A stretch of DNA of 64,000 nt, taken from contig NZ_CP049616.1 in NCBI RefSeq assembly GCF_011068285.1, positions 1,592,501 through 1,656,500 of the forward strand, written 5' to 3'. The notes under the pieces are model-generated. The model saw only the letters and a program-made list of their open reading frames with translations, did no database searches and was not told the origin of the DNA. The DNA comes from Flagellimonas oceani. Lineage in GTDB: Bacteria; Bacteroidota; Bacteroidia; Flavobacteriales; Flavobacteriaceae. Shown here in pieces: positions 8,940-18,209 of this stretch. The position numbers were made by a program, and so were the translations under genes. Position 1 is the first letter of the stretch; each line of letters opens with the position of its first letter.

Positions 8940-10103
8940 ATGGCTATGAACACAAGAAAAGGGTTTCGTTTTACCAATTACGAAGCGCCGGACCAAACTC
9001 CGTTCGAAAAACTTTTTGAGATTTTTCAAGAACTCGTTACCCACACTTCGGGTGATGTGGAGGAGGCTCTGGATTGGCTCCGTGAATTGGACAAGGAATA
9101 CGAACTTACCGACGACGATTACACCATCGATGATTTTATAGAAGACCTTAAGGCCAAGGGATACATCCGTGAGGAATTTGATATGGATAATCCACAGGGC
9201 GGCGAAGGCGAACAAGGGGATGAAACCGGCAAAGGCGGAAGCCTGTCCGTTACCGCCAAGTTGGAGCGCATGCTCCGACAACGCGCCTTGGACCAAATCT
9301 TTGGAAAAATCAAGCGAAGTGGTTCCGGAAACCACAAAACAGGAAAATCCGGGAAAGGCGATGAGCATACAGGCGAGTTCCGGGAATACCGTTTTGGGGA
9401 TTCGTTGGAGCGTATCAGTATGACGGAAAGTCTCAAGAACGCCCAAGTAAACCACGGATTGGATAATTTTTCCTTGAGTGAAGAAGATTTGGTCGTGGAG
9501 GACACGATGCACAAAGCCCAGATGAGTACCGTGCTGATGATTGACATCAGCCATAGTATGATTTTGTACGGCGAGGACAGAATCACACCCGCAAAAAAAG
9601 TGGCAATGGCCCTTGCTGAACTGATCACGACCCGTTATCCAAAGGATACATTGGATATTTTGGTGTTCGGAAATGATGCTTGGCCCATTCCCATCAAGGA
9701 TTTGCCTTATTTAAGAGTAGGGCCGTACCACACCAATACCGTGGCGGGATTGCAACTTGCGATGGATATGCTCCGTAGAAAACGGAACACCAATAAGCAG
9801 ATTTTTATGATTACCGACGGAAAACCATCGTGTTTGCGACTTCCGAACGGAGATTATTACAAAAACAGCGTAGGGTTGGACGAATATATCGTTGAAAAAT
9901 GCTATGCCATGGCCCAACAGGCCCGGAAACTTCATATCCCCATAACCACTTTTATGATTGCAGAAGACCCTTATTTGATGCAGTTTGTGCGTGAATTTAC
10001 CAAAGCGAACAAGGGGAAAGCCTTTTATACAGGACTAAAGGGTTTGGGCGAAATGATTTTTGAAGATTACGAACAAAATAGAAAAAGAAGAATTAAAGGA
10101 TAA
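8940..10103 (+). CDS. VWA-domain protein paired with AAA+ ATPase
   Basis: The 387-residue protein has an acidic N-terminal helical part, a Gly/Lys-rich linker (about 80-150), and a von Willebrand A domain (about 200-375) with the metal-ion-dependent adhesion site DISHS. It lacks a signal peptide, so it is cytoplasmic. Together with the AAA+ gene that starts 8 bp downstream it forms a MoxR/Mg-chelatase-like pair; such pairs act as chaperones that insert metals or remodel client proteins. The client is unknown here. The start could also be the ATG at 8946. Confidence 0.8.
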   Translation: MAMNTRKGFRFTNYEAPDQTPFEKLFEIFQELVTHTSGDVEEALDWLRELDKEYELTDDDYTIDDFIEDLKAKGYIREEFDMDNPQGGEGEQGDETGKGGSLSVTAKLERMLRQRALDQIFGKIKRSGSGNHKTGKSGKGDEHTGEFREYRFGDSLERISMTESLKNAQVNHGLDNFSLSEEDLVVEDTMHKAQMSTVLMIDISHSMILYGEDRITPAKKVAMALAELITTRYPKDTLDILVFGNDAWPIPIKDLPYLRVGPYHTNTVAGLQLAMDMLRRKRNTNKQIFMITDGKPSCLRLPNGDYYKNSVGLDEYIVEKCYAMAQQARKLHIPITTFMIAEDPYLMQFVREFTKANKGKAFYTGLKGLGEMIFEDYEQNRKRRIKG

Positions 10104-10111
10104 CACAACAT

Positions 10112-11581
10112 ATGAATTTGGATTATACCAATATTACAACGCTAGGTGAATTAAAGTCAGCGGGATATACGAGCAGAAGCATCAAGGACGAACTTCGGGA
10201 AAACCTTTTGGAGAAAATATCCAAAGGTGAACAAGTGTTCGAAGGTGTTTGGGGCTATGAAAACTCCGTAATTCCAGAATTGGAGAGAGCGATTCTATCC
10301 CGTCACAATATTAATTTATTGGGCTTGCGCGGGCAGGCAAAGACCCGTTTGGCCCGTTTGATGGTGCAACTGTTGGACGAATGGATGCCCATTGTGGAGG
10401 GCTCTGAAATCCACGATGACCCATTGGCGCCCATTTCTAGATATGCCACGGAGCTCATCAAAGAAAAAGGTGATGATACTCCCATCAGTTGGGTGCATAG
10501 GAATGAACGTTTCTACGAAAAATTGGCCACACCCGATGTTACCGTAGCGGATTTGATTGGGGATGTAGACCCGATAAAGGCGGCCAATCTAAAATTGTCC
10601 TACGCGGATGATCGTGTGATTCATTTTGGGATGATACCGAGGGCCAACCGTTGTATTTTTGTGATTAACGAACTTCCCGATCTTCAAGCAAGGATTCAAG
10701 TAGCATTATTTAACATACTACAAGAAGGGGATATACAGATTCGAGGATTCAAACTGCGCTTGCATTTGGACATTCAGTTTGTGTTCACTGCCAATCCTGA
10801 GGATTACACCAACAGGGGAAGCATTGTCACTCCTTTGAAGGATAGAATTGGTTCTCAAATTTTGACCCATTATCCAGAGAGTATCGAGATTGCGAAGAAA
10901 ATAACAAAGCAGGAGGCGAAGCTGGATAAACGTCAGTCCGATTTTGTGCATGTGCCCGAAATTGCGATGGATTTATTGGAGCAAATCAGTTTCGAGGCCA
11001 GAAAGAGTGAATATGTGGATGCCAAAAGTGGGGTAAGTGCCCGTATGAGCATCACGGCCTTTGAAAATCTTTTAAGTACAGCCGAGCGCAGGGCCATTGT
11101 TGCCGGTGATAAAAAAACCACGGTTCGTCTGAGTGATTTTATGGGCGTTGTGCCCTCCATCACTGGAAAAATAGAACTTGTTTACGAAGGAGAGCAGGAG
11201 GGAGCAGGCTCCGTAGCCGAGAATTTGATTGAAGATGCTACGAAAACCCTATTCCCGAGCTATTTTCCTAAAATTGAAAAGCTTCAGCGAAAAGAGGAAG
11301 AAAATGAATATGACGAACTGGTAACTTGGTTTTTTGAAGGTGAAGGTTTTGATTTATTGGATGACGAAAAAGAAGCCGATTACAAATCCAAATTGGATTC
11401 CATTGGCCCGCTGAACAACCTAATGAAAGAATATCAGCCTGAAGTTTCAAAAGAAGATGCCTATTTCCTAAAGGAATTGGTACTTTGGGGATTGGTGGCC
11501 CATAAAAAACTGAGCAAACACCGCTTTCAGCAAGGGTATCAGTTTAAAGACCTCTACGGAAGTTACATCCGAGGGCTCTAA
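10112..11581 (+). CDS. MoxR/magnesium-chelatase-like AAA+ ATPase
   Basis: The 489-residue protein carries a P-loop variant LLGLRGQAKTRLAR near residue 70 and a Walker B-like IFVINELPDL near residue 175, with Asn-Glu rather than Asp-Glu as in many MoxR/ChlI proteins. The segment FTANPEDYTNRG corresponds to sensor 1 and the pre-sensor insertion region. It sits 8 bp after the VWA partner gene. Despite the similarity to magnesium chelatase subunit I, no chlorophyll or cobalamin genes are near, so a protein-remodelling role with the VWA partner is more likely. Confidence 0.85.
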   Translation: MNLDYTNITTLGELKSAGYTSRSIKDELRENLLEKISKGEQVFEGVWGYENSVIPELERAILSRHNINLLGLRGQAKTRLARLMVQLLDEWMPIVEGSEIHDDPLAPISRYATELIKEKGDDTPISWVHRNERFYEKLATPDVTVADLIGDVDPIKAANLKLSYADDRVIHFGMIPRANRCIFVINELPDLQARIQVALFNILQEGDIQIRGFKLRLHLDIQFVFTANPEDYTNRGSIVTPLKDRIGSQILTHYPESIEIAKKITKQEAKLDKRQSDFVHVPEIAMDLLEQISFEARKSEYVDAKSGVSARMSITAFENLLSTAERRAIVAGDKKTTVRLSDFMGVVPSITGKIELVYEGEQEGAGSVAENLIEDATKTLFPSYFPKIEKLQRKEEENEYDELVTWFFEGEGFDLLDDEKEADYKSKLDSIGPLNNLMKEYQPEVSKEDAYFLKELVLWGLVAHKKLSKHRFQQGYQFKDLYGSYIRGL

Positions 11582-11585
11582 ACTA

Positions 11586-12068
11586 CTATTGCCAAATATT
11601 TAGGTTGTCGTTGTAGTTTTCAAAGTTGTAGCTGCCAACATAGCGTTTTCTCAACCAAAATGAGTAAAGCGTTAAAATCGGCAGAATACTGTAAAGCACT
11701 ACAGAAAGAGTTGCCATGGGTTTAAATGTGGCGGGTATAACATGTTCACCATACGTTTTGATGGAATTCAGAACCGTAATACTGTCATATACCTTAAAAA
11801 CGTACACAATCATGATGGCATAGAGCACATACTCAATATTTCGCATTTTAGGGTCAGGCAACTCATCCTCGGTAATTTTAAACCAAATAACGTACAGGTA
11901 AAGAAAATGTACAGAAGTGAGTATGGGAAAAATATAGTTGTCGGCTTTTAAAAAGTAGAATTGATTGGTATAAACACCGTAAAAACTCAATACGATCAAG
12001 GTGAATAGTACAACCGCACTAGCCAGTATATTTCTTTTCCAGGTAATGATTTTTGAAAGCGTATTCAT
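11586..12068 (-). CDS. Hypothetical four-helix membrane protein
   Basis: The protein has 160 residues with about four hydrophobic segments: near residues 15-35, 45-63, 80-95 and 115-137. The N-terminus is positively charged and would stay in the cytoplasm. I do not recognise the family. It converges on the AAA+ gene (5 bp between stops) and stands alone on this strand; cysM lies 153 bp upstream and ends in the same direction. Confidence 0.6.
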   Translation of the reverse strand: MNTLSKIITWKRNILASAVVLFTLIVLSFYGVYTNQFYFLKADNYIFPILTSVHFLYLYVIWFKITEDELPDPKMRNIEYVLYAIMIVYVFKVYDSITVLNSIKTYGEHVIPATFKPMATLSVVLYSILPILTLYSFWLRKRYVGSYNFENYNDNLNIWQ

Positions 12069-12221
12069 CTTAAGCTTTGGATTTGGGACTTAAACAGCAT
12101 AAAGAACGGGTATTTAAATCGAGTATTTCAAAGAAATCGATGACCCGCAAACAATGTTGGATAACCTTAAAAATCCGACATGAAAGTCCTGAAAATTGAT
12201 ATGTAAACAATGTGACTACTG

Positions 12222-13106
12222 CTACTCAAAAAGGTCCGAGGACAAATAACGGTCCCCGCGGTCGCAAACAATGGATACAATGGTACCACTTTCCAAGGTT
12301 TCGGCCAAGCGCAGGGCAACGGTAGCGGCTCCGCCACTGCTCATGCCAGAGAATATGCCCTCTTCCTTGGCCAATCGCTTTGCCATTTCGGTGGCTTCTT
12401 GTTCGCTGACCTCCATCACGGTATCTACTTTGTCTGGATTGAATATTTTGGGTAGATACTCCTTGGGCCATTTACGGATGCCCGGAATTTTGGCATCGTC
12501 AGTAGGTTGCACGCCCACAATCTGGATGTTGGGATTTTGTTCCTTCAAGTAAGTGGAAGTTCCCATAATGGTGCCGGTAGTCCCCATACTGGACACAAAA
12601 TGGGTAATCTCGCCATTGGTGTCCCGCCAAATCTCCGGCCCAGTGGTTTTATAATGAGCCTTCCAATTGTCATCGTTGGAAAATTGGTTCAACATTTGAA
12701 AACCTTCTTCTTTGACTTTGGCTTCGGCATAATCGCGAGCCCCTTCAATGCCTACATCGGCAGGGGTCAAAGTGACTTTTGCTCCATAAGCTTTCATGGT
12801 CTGTACCCGTTCTTTGGTAGAGTTTTCGGGCATTACCAGTTCAATATCAAGCCCAAACAGACCAGCGATCATGGCCAGGCCAATGCCCGTATTGCCGCTT
12901 GTGGCTTCGATTAATTTGGTTTCCTTGGTAAAATCGCCACGTTCCAAACCACTTTTGATCATATTGTAAGCAGGTCGGTCCTTTACGCTTCCGCCAGGGT
13001 TGTTCCCTTCGAGCTTAAATAGGATTGTAACGTTTGGATTGGTATTCAGTACTTTGGATTCCACCATTGGGGTGTTTCCGATAAGGTCGAGTATGCTGTT
13101 AGACAT
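12222..13106 (-). CDS. cysM: Cysteine synthase B (O-acetylserine sulfhydrylase) CysM
   Basis: This PLP-dependent beta-family enzyme makes L-cysteine from O-acetylserine and sulfide (CysM types also use thiosulfate). The 294-residue protein shows the PLP lysine K42 in NPGGSVKDRP, the substrate loop TSGNTGIGLAM, and the PLP phosphate loop SSMGTTGTIMG. Its start overlaps the end of the serine acetyltransferase gene by 8 bp, so the two consecutive steps of cysteine synthesis are translationally coupled. The length and the Arg near GIRKWP fit CysM better than CysK, but the split between the two types is not certain by eye. Confidence 0.93.
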   Translation of the reverse strand: MSNSILDLIGNTPMVESKVLNTNPNVTILFKLEGNNPGGSVKDRPAYNMIKSGLERGDFTKETKLIEATSGNTGIGLAMIAGLFGLDIELVMPENSTKERVQTMKAYGAKVTLTPADVGIEGARDYAEAKVKEEGFQMLNQFSNDDNWKAHYKTTGPEIWRDTNGEITHFVSSMGTTGTIMGTSTYLKEQNPNIQIVGVQPTDDAKIPGIRKWPKEYLPKIFNPDKVDTVMEVSEQEATEMAKRLAKEEGIFSGMSSGGAATVALRLAETLESGTIVSIVCDRGDRYLSSDLFE

Positions 13107-13890
13107 TTGGGGCTGTCTTTATTTTAATTTCTGGTTTGTGATAAACGGTCGAGTTAGGGGGTACGGATTCTGTGATCCAAGCATTGCCGCCGATAACGGA
13201 ATTGGCTCCAACCACGGTTTCCCCTCCCAAAATAGTGGCGTTGGCGTAAATGGTCACATTGTTTTCTATAGTCGGATGACGCTTGGTCTTTTCCAAATTC
13301 TTGGCCACATAGAGTGCTCCCAAGGTTACTCCTTGGTAAATTTTTACATTGTCATGAATAATGGCTGTTTCCCCGATTACGACACCTGTTGCGTGGTCAA
13401 TAAAAAAGGATTTGCCGATTTTAGCTCCGGGATTAATATCCACACCAGTTTGCCTGTGCGCATATTCCGTCATCATCCGTGGAATCAAGGGCACGCCCTC
13501 TTCATAAAGTTCGTGCGCCAACCTATAAATGGCAATGGCATAAAAACCGGGATAGGCCATGTATATTTCCTGAAGGGAGAGGGAAGCAGGGTCGCAATTC
13601 AATATGGCCTCTGCATCCAAATTCAAATTTTCAAGAATTTGTGGAAGATGGGAAACATAATTGTTCCACAGTTCTTCATTAGGTTTTTCCAAATCCCAAC
13701 AGGCCATGTCCATAAGTTGGTTGAATTTATTCTCCAACAGCTCCAAATTGACGGCAACAGGTGTGTTGGCATCAAATAAGGTGTAAAAAAGCGTGTCGGT
13801 GAAATCTTCGGTTTCCTGCTTTAACCTATAATCCAGGTAAGGCAGTTTTTTATGTCTGTTGAGTTCGGCGATGATTTTATCCTTGTCCAT
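13099..13890 (-). CDS. cysE: Serine O-acetyltransferase (CysE/EpsC type)
   Basis: The enzyme transfers an acetyl group from acetyl-CoA to L-serine, the entry step of cysteine synthesis. The 263-residue protein has an N-terminal helical domain and a C-terminal left-handed beta-helix made of hexapeptide repeats. Catalytic motifs DINPGAKIG and FIDHATGVVIGE (His-Asp) are seen near residues 150-170, followed by the GVTLGAL motif. It lies directly upstream of and overlaps cysM. A 92-bp divergent promoter region separates it from the DUF2461 gene. Confidence 0.93.
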   Translation of the reverse strand: MDKDKIIAELNRHKKLPYLDYRLKQETEDFTDTLFYTLFDANTPVAVNLELLENKFNQLMDMACWDLEKPNEELWNNYVSHLPQILENLNLDAEAILNCDPASLSLQEIYMAYPGFYAIAIYRLAHELYEEGVPLIPRMMTEYAHRQTGVDINPGAKIGKSFFIDHATGVVIGETAIIHDNVKIYQGVTLGALYVAKNLEKTKRHPTIENNVTIYANATILGGETVVGANSVIGGNAWITESVPPNSTVYHKPEIKIKTAPNV

Positions 13891-13982
13891 ACTGCTCTAT
13901 ATTGTCTTAAAATTAGACAAATCCTAACGCTACGAAGATATAAAAGGCTAACTTTAGTTTAAAAATAACATATTATCGGTAT

Positions 13983-14666
13983 ATGGCTTCCAATATTACA
14001 ATATCCCAAGGTGTTTTTGATTTTCTGAATGATCTTAAAAAGAACAACGACCGAGAGTGGTTTGAAGCACATAAAACTGATTTCAAAAAACATAAGTCCG
14101 AGGTAAAGTCATTTCTAGAAGCTGCAAAGGCAAACTTAAGCCAACACGATGATATTGAAAAAATGAAGCTGTTCCGGATTTACAGGGATGTGCGGTTCTC
14201 CAAGGACAAAACACCTTACAAAAGTCACTTTGCGGGTTCTTTTTCCCGATTGGGGGCACATTTACGGGGTGGTTACTATATTCACATAAAACCAGGGGAG
14301 TCCTTTTTGGCCACGGGATTCTGGGACCCGAACAAGGAAGACCTGTTTCGTATTCGAAAAGAACTGGAAATGGATGCGGAGGAGTTCCGTAAAGTCATCA
14401 ACCAAAAAGCATTGAAAGAAATTTGGGGTGAATTGCGTGGCGATGAGTTAAAAACGGCTCCAAAAGGATTCGATAAAGCGCATCCGGACATTGACCTGAT
14501 CCGAAAAAAACAATTTATTTTCATCCGCAACCTATCGGACCAAGAAGTGCTCTCGCCATCATTTTTGGATGAAGTGGACAAGTCCTTTAAGGCCATTCGC
14601 CCTTATTTTGATTTGATGAGCGATATCCTCACCACCAACCTTAACGGGGAATCAATTCTGGAATAG
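13983..14666 (+). CDS. DUF2461 (TIGR02453) family protein
   Basis: The 227-residue protein matches the DUF2461 family in pattern: the N-terminal FLNDLKKNNDREWFEAHK, the RIYRDVRFSKDKTPYKSHF motif near residue 65, and GGYYIHIKPGESFLATGFW near residue 95. The biochemical role of the family is not known. Its 3' end overlaps the convergent gene on the other strand by 15 bp. No signal peptide is present. Confidence 0.85.
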   Translation: MASNITISQGVFDFLNDLKKNNDREWFEAHKTDFKKHKSEVKSFLEAAKANLSQHDDIEKMKLFRIYRDVRFSKDKTPYKSHFAGSFSRLGAHLRGGYYIHIKPGESFLATGFWDPNKEDLFRIRKELEMDAEEFRKVINQKALKEIWGELRGDELKTAPKGFDKAHPDIDLIRKKQFIFIRNLSDQEVLSPSFLDEVDKSFKAIRPYFDLMSDILTTNLNGESILE

Positions 14667-15068
14667 CGCCTCTTCTTCCTCCAAAAGTTGAATTTGGTCT
14701 TTGAGGCGTTCCACCACCATATTCATCATCCGTTTGTTCAGGGCGGAAGAATTGGTAATGTAATTGCGGTATTCCTCCACGGTAAACTGACCAATGATCA
14801 TTCCCTTTAAAGAATTCCTGAATTTGATGTCCTTTTGAATGGCCCTTTCGATGTACTGCATCTTTTTTTCCAAAGAAAGGTCGTAGAAAACACCCTTATG
14901 CTTGTTCGCATAATTCTTGAATGCCTCTACCAACAAATCATTTTGGAGTTTGATCACAGGACGAAGGGTCTTGTTCTGAAAATGCTCATCAAAACCCATT
15001 TGGCTGTTAAAATGTGATGCTGAAATTGTGGGACGAATGTCCAATCTGCGGTCGGATTGTGAATCCAT
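14652..15068 (-). CDS. Conserved hypothetical flavobacterial protein
   Basis: This 138-residue protein is rich in charged helices, with a C-terminal coiled-coil-like segment (RLKDQIQLLEEEEALFQ). Proteins of this look are common in Flavobacteriia and are often mis-labelled as glyoxalase, but no glyoxalase metal motif is visible. The end overlaps the convergent DUF2461 gene by 15 bp. Function unknown. Confidence 0.7.
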   Translation of the reverse strand: MDSQSDRRLDIRPTISASHFNSQMGFDEHFQNKTLRPVIKLQNDLLVEAFKNYANKHKGVFYDLSLEKKMQYIERAIQKDIKFRNSLKGMIIGQFTVEEYRNYITNSSALNKRMMNMVVERLKDQIQLLEEEEALFQN

Positions 15069-15177
15069 GGCTGTGATTTTTAATAAAATTACAGAATGAT
15101 GAATCGCACACTTTTAAATATGGCAATAGTTGTCAACGATGTTATGAACAACTTCGGACCTGAAAAATAAAGGCACC

Positions 15178-15294
15178 CTAAATCAATTTTGAAATCCAGT
15201 AAACGATAAGGCACAATAAACAGATTGAAAATTCAATCAGCACCCAAAATCTAAATAGTTTAGGTAATCTAGAAGGTCTGTGAAAATGTTTCAT
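15178..15294 (-). CDS. Possible 38-aa single-pass membrane protein
   Basis: A small frame reads MKHFHRPSRLPKLFRFWVLI and continues with a hydrophobic helix to ISKLI, then TAG. A basic N-terminus followed by one 18-residue hydrophobic segment is typical of small inner-membrane proteins. It fills most of an otherwise empty 310-bp gap upstream of the DUF72 gene. Only composition supports it; it could be chance. Confidence 0.4.
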   Translation of the reverse strand: MKHFHRPSRLPKLFRFWVLIEFSICLLCLIVYWISKLI

Positions 15295-15379
15295 GACTAA
15301 ATATAACGAAAAAACAGATAAAATGTATTAAATCGTTTACGGACCAAAAGCCTTATTTTTATCTCAAATTGAATTCAAA

Positions 15380-15562
15380 ATGAAATTCGGAAAAGTAGAC
15401 CATCCAGAAAACATAGATTTTACCATACCACCTAATCACCCTGAAACGCCAGTGGTTCTCCAAAAGAACAAAACCGGTGCGGATACCAAGTTTTTTGTGG
15501 GATGTGCCAAATGGAACCGTCAAGATCTTAAGAATTTCTACCCCAGGGGCACAAAGGCTTAA
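15380..15562 (+). pseudogene. 5' fragment of host DUF72 gene, cut by element insertion
   Basis: The fragment encodes the first 59 codons of a DUF72 (YecE-like) protein and then reads Ala-stop in element sequence. It contains the conserved FVGCAKWNRQDLKNFYPRG segment of the family, which the intact gene at 30033 lacks. The coding phase at the cut (ACA AAG, codons 58-59) equals that of ACA AAG at codons 53-54 of the gene at 30033. The missing 3' part is therefore the portion from 30189 to 30917. The fragment probably keeps its own promoter and may produce a 60-residue peptide. It is listed as a pseudogene because it cannot fold as the full barrel. Confidence 0.85.
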
Positions 15563-15577
15563 TTGTATGTTGGTAAA
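15542..15577. other. attL: left attachment site of the serine-recombinase element
   Basis: The core ACAAAGG lies at 15551-15557. To its left is the host half-site TACCCCAG (15539-15546). To its right is the element half-site ending in TGTTGGTAAA (15568-15577). The element arm is the exact inverted complement of TTTACCAACA at 30170-30179, and the host arm nearly complements CTGGGCTA at 30201-30208. Both reconstructed parent sites are therefore dyad-symmetric around the core. Confidence 0.8.
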
Positions 15578-15646
15578 CTTCTATATATCTTCCCAACAAA
15601 TTTTTTATTTATCGTCGTCTTGAAGCGAACAATAAAACAAAAAATC

Positions 15647-17392
15647 ATGCTTGGAATCTACATTAGAAAATCAGTTGACCACGACAAACAGAAGTCCCTC
15701 AGGGAGCAGGAACTCCTTGGAATAGAACTTGCTGAAAGGCTTGGTTCAAGCTACGAAATCTACAATGAGGGGATAGTATCAGGAGCCGATATTTCGGCGG
15801 AAAGGCCCAAGTTCAAGGAAATGATCTCCGACATCGAAAAGGGCAAGCTCACAGGAATATTCATTTGGGAAACCTCTAGGGCAGCAAGGAATACCAAAAG
15901 TTGGCTGAAATTTGCAGACCTACTGAAGGACAATAAGGTAATTCTCTACGACAATGGAGCTGCAATTGACCTTTCCGACCCACAACAGTACATGTTCTAC
16001 ACCCAAAAGGCATCCTATGACGAATACTATTCTAAGGTGACTTCTGAGAAAATCAAATCTGTACTCAGAAGGAATGCAAAGAACGGAATGGTTCAGGGGC
16101 GACCACCAATAGGATATAGAAAAGGGGAGAACGGCAAGGTCGAGATCGATCCAGAGCAGTCAAAGCTCATCAAAAGGATCTATAAGGATTCGTTGAACGG
16201 GAAGGGAACCAAAGTAATTGCCAACGAGCTTTCCGAAGAAGGCATCCCCACCCAGAGAAACAAAAAGTTCTGGGCCTCCAACACTGTATTGGACATCATC
16301 AAGAACCCATACTATAAAGGTGTAAGGGTTCAGGGTGGGGTGGAGTACGAGGTACCCGCAATGTTCGATGAGACTTATTGGCAGAAGGTAAACGACAACC
16401 TTAAGAAGAACAGGATTTTTTCTGGCAGGGGCGTTGACCACAAGTATTTACTCAACAAAGGAATGATCGTTTGCGGTGTATGCGGCAAGAACTATTTTGG
16501 AAGGAAGAACAGCAACACCAAATGGGCCTACTATCTATGTGCCAGCAGAAAATCAAGGTTGGAGGACTGCCGAAACAGGGCCTTGAACCTAGAGGTGTTC
16601 GAGAACTTTGTCTGGGACAATTTCTTCAGGAACGGCGAAATGTACCAAAGGGTAAAGGAAGCATTTAAGAAGGGCGGCAGCGAAGAAAGATCAAAAGCAA
16701 ATGCCCTAAAGCTTAAAGAGAACCAAAAATCCATCAAAAACATCAAGAAGAAGATCGCCAGCAACTACCAGAACCTCATTGAGGAGCTAGTGGACAAGGA
16801 AAACTATATCTCGACAAAGAACAGCTTGGAAACCAAGCTACAGATGGAAATGGAGCTACAGGAGGCCCTTGAAAAGGAACAGCAATTGCTGAATGACGAA
16901 AAACGCTTTCTCACCGAGATCAAGAAGGACATCCCTATGCCAAAGGTATGGATGGGCGACAGCAATGACCAGTATTATAGACAGTACAATGAAAGGCTTT
17001 GGAGGGACAGTCTGGCAAATGCCGAGTTGAAGAGCAACAAACAGATAATCGACAGCTCGATCCCATTTTCAGAGAAGAAGGAGATCATCGGCAAGTACAT
17101 CAAACAGATAAAGGTGACATTCGACCACGCCAGAAAGTTCTTTTTAATAGAGGTGGCCTTCAACATACCCATACCCAATGAGACCTATATCATCAACGAC
17201 CTACAGGACTTTGCGGGAAACACGGTGACAAAGACCATATTCCCGATAAAGGAAATGATCGATTACAGCCCATATCCATCGGGACAGAACATATTGAAGA
17301 AGTACCACAAGTTCAGAAAGAAGTTCGAGGCGGTCACTGGTGGGCCAAAGATCCATCATGATGTTTTCACTGGCAGATCACTTGGAACATAA
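15647..17392 (+). CDS. Large serine recombinase (site-specific integrase)
   Basis: The enzyme would integrate and excise the element through a 2-bp staggered cut and a phosphoserine link. The resolvase catalytic domain occupies about residues 1-140 (GIYIRKSVD, with nucleophile Ser9, and ETSRAARN). A Recombinase domain follows (about 155-260). A zinc ribbon with MIVCGVCGKNYFG and a later Cys pair lies near residues 275-315. A long coiled coil (about 355-430) precedes the C-terminal part. The length of 581 residues is in the usual 450-600 range. The ATG at 15647 is chosen because the frame upstream has only a TTG at 15563 and a non-homologous leader. Its place at the end of the element next to attL is typical. 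Confidence 0.93.
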   Translation: MLGIYIRKSVDHDKQKSLREQELLGIELAERLGSSYEIYNEGIVSGADISAERPKFKEMISDIEKGKLTGIFIWETSRAARNTKSWLKFADLLKDNKVILYDNGAAIDLSDPQQYMFYTQKASYDEYYSKVTSEKIKSVLRRNAKNGMVQGRPPIGYRKGENGKVEIDPEQSKLIKRIYKDSLNGKGTKVIANELSEEGIPTQRNKKFWASNTVLDIIKNPYYKGVRVQGGVEYEVPAMFDETYWQKVNDNLKKNRIFSGRGVDHKYLLNKGMIVCGVCGKNYFGRKNSNTKWAYYLCASRKSRLEDCRNRALNLEVFENFVWDNFFRNGEMYQRVKEAFKKGGSEERSKANALKLKENQKSIKNIKKKIASNYQNLIEELVDKENYISTKNSLETKLQMEMELQEALEKEQQLLNDEKRFLTEIKKDIPMPKVWMGDSNDQYYRQYNERLWRDSLANAELKSNKQIIDSSIPFSEKKEIIGKYIKQIKVTFDHARKFFLIEVAFNIPIPNETYIINDLQDFAGNTVTKTIFPIKEMIDYSPYPSGQNILKKYHKFRKKFEAVTGGPKIHHDVFTGRSLGT

Positions 17393-17438
17393 ATTGTTTT
17401 TCAGCATCTTAGTCCTAAATAAGTTAAATTTTAAGGGA

Positions 17439-18149
17439 ATGGCATTTAATTGGACATGTCCGTATTGCGCAAGCAAGACAACAATAAACCGTGACAATCA
17501 TCGTGAGGGTTATGAGATAATGCAAATAGAGAATCCAAGCGGTCACAAAAGATTGGATTTTCAATGGATTGTCTGCCCAAATGAAGACTGCAAGAAAATA
17601 ACACTTACCGCCAAGCTCTACAATACAGAACATGACCATATTTCACATATTTGGCTAAAATTGTCCTTAGTAAATCAATGGAACCTTTTGCCCAATTCCT
17701 TTGCTAAATCCTATCCTGAATACATACCTAAGCCCCTAACAGATGACTATGAAGAGGCGTGTGCCATCCTTGAACTAAGCCCAAAGGCTTCGGCGACATT
17801 ATCCAGAAGGTGCTTGCAAGGGATTATACGTGACTTCTGGGGAATCAGTAAAAACAGGTTGATCGATGAAATAAATGCGCTGGAAGAAAAAATAGACCCC
17901 TTGACATGGAAATCCATAGATGCGGTAAGGAAGGTCGGCAATATCGGCGCACACATGGAGAAGGACATCAACCTAATAATAGAAGTAGACCCCAAAGAAG
18001 CAAAACTCTTGATAGGACTGATAGAAATGCTATTTGAGGAATGGTACATACACCGACATGAAAGGGAACTGAAGCTGAATGCCATCACCGCCATGGCAGA
18101 TGAAAAGGACAACCAGAAAAAGGGAAATAATAGAGATCAAGCCACATGA
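17439..18149 (+). CDS. DUF4145-domain protein with N-terminal zinc ribbon
   Basis: The 236-residue protein begins MAFNWTCPYC and has a second Cys pair (CPNEDC near residue 48), forming a likely zinc ribbon. The C-terminal half resembles DUF4145: an SRRCLQGIIRDF helix and VGNIGAHMEKD, then a helical end. DUF4145 domains are thought to be HEPN-like and often occur with restriction or defence genes; whether this one has RNase activity is unknown. The ATG at 17439 fits the zinc ribbon at the very N-terminus; a longer form would overlap the integrase. A similar arrangement (Cys-rich start, helical end) is seen outside the element at 39737. Confidence 0.75.
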   Translation: MAFNWTCPYCASKTTINRDNHREGYEIMQIENPSGHKRLDFQWIVCPNEDCKKITLTAKLYNTEHDHISHIWLKLSLVNQWNLLPNSFAKSYPEYIPKPLTDDYEEACAILELSPKASATLSRRCLQGIIRDFWGISKNRLIDEINALEEKIDPLTWKSIDAVRKVGNIGAHMEKDINLIIEVDPKEAKLLIGLIEMLFEEWYIHRHERELKLNAITAMADEKDNQKKGNNRDQAT

Positions 18150-18209
18150 AAAACTGATAAGCGGGCGGCAAAACCTTAAAAGCTTTTCAATGACAACCCC
18201 TAACCATAA

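Noticed and set aside
13000..13779. Long plus-strand frame opposite cysE/cysM
   Set aside because: It is antisense to two well-conserved genes and reads like a reverse-strand shadow of the hexapeptide repeats.
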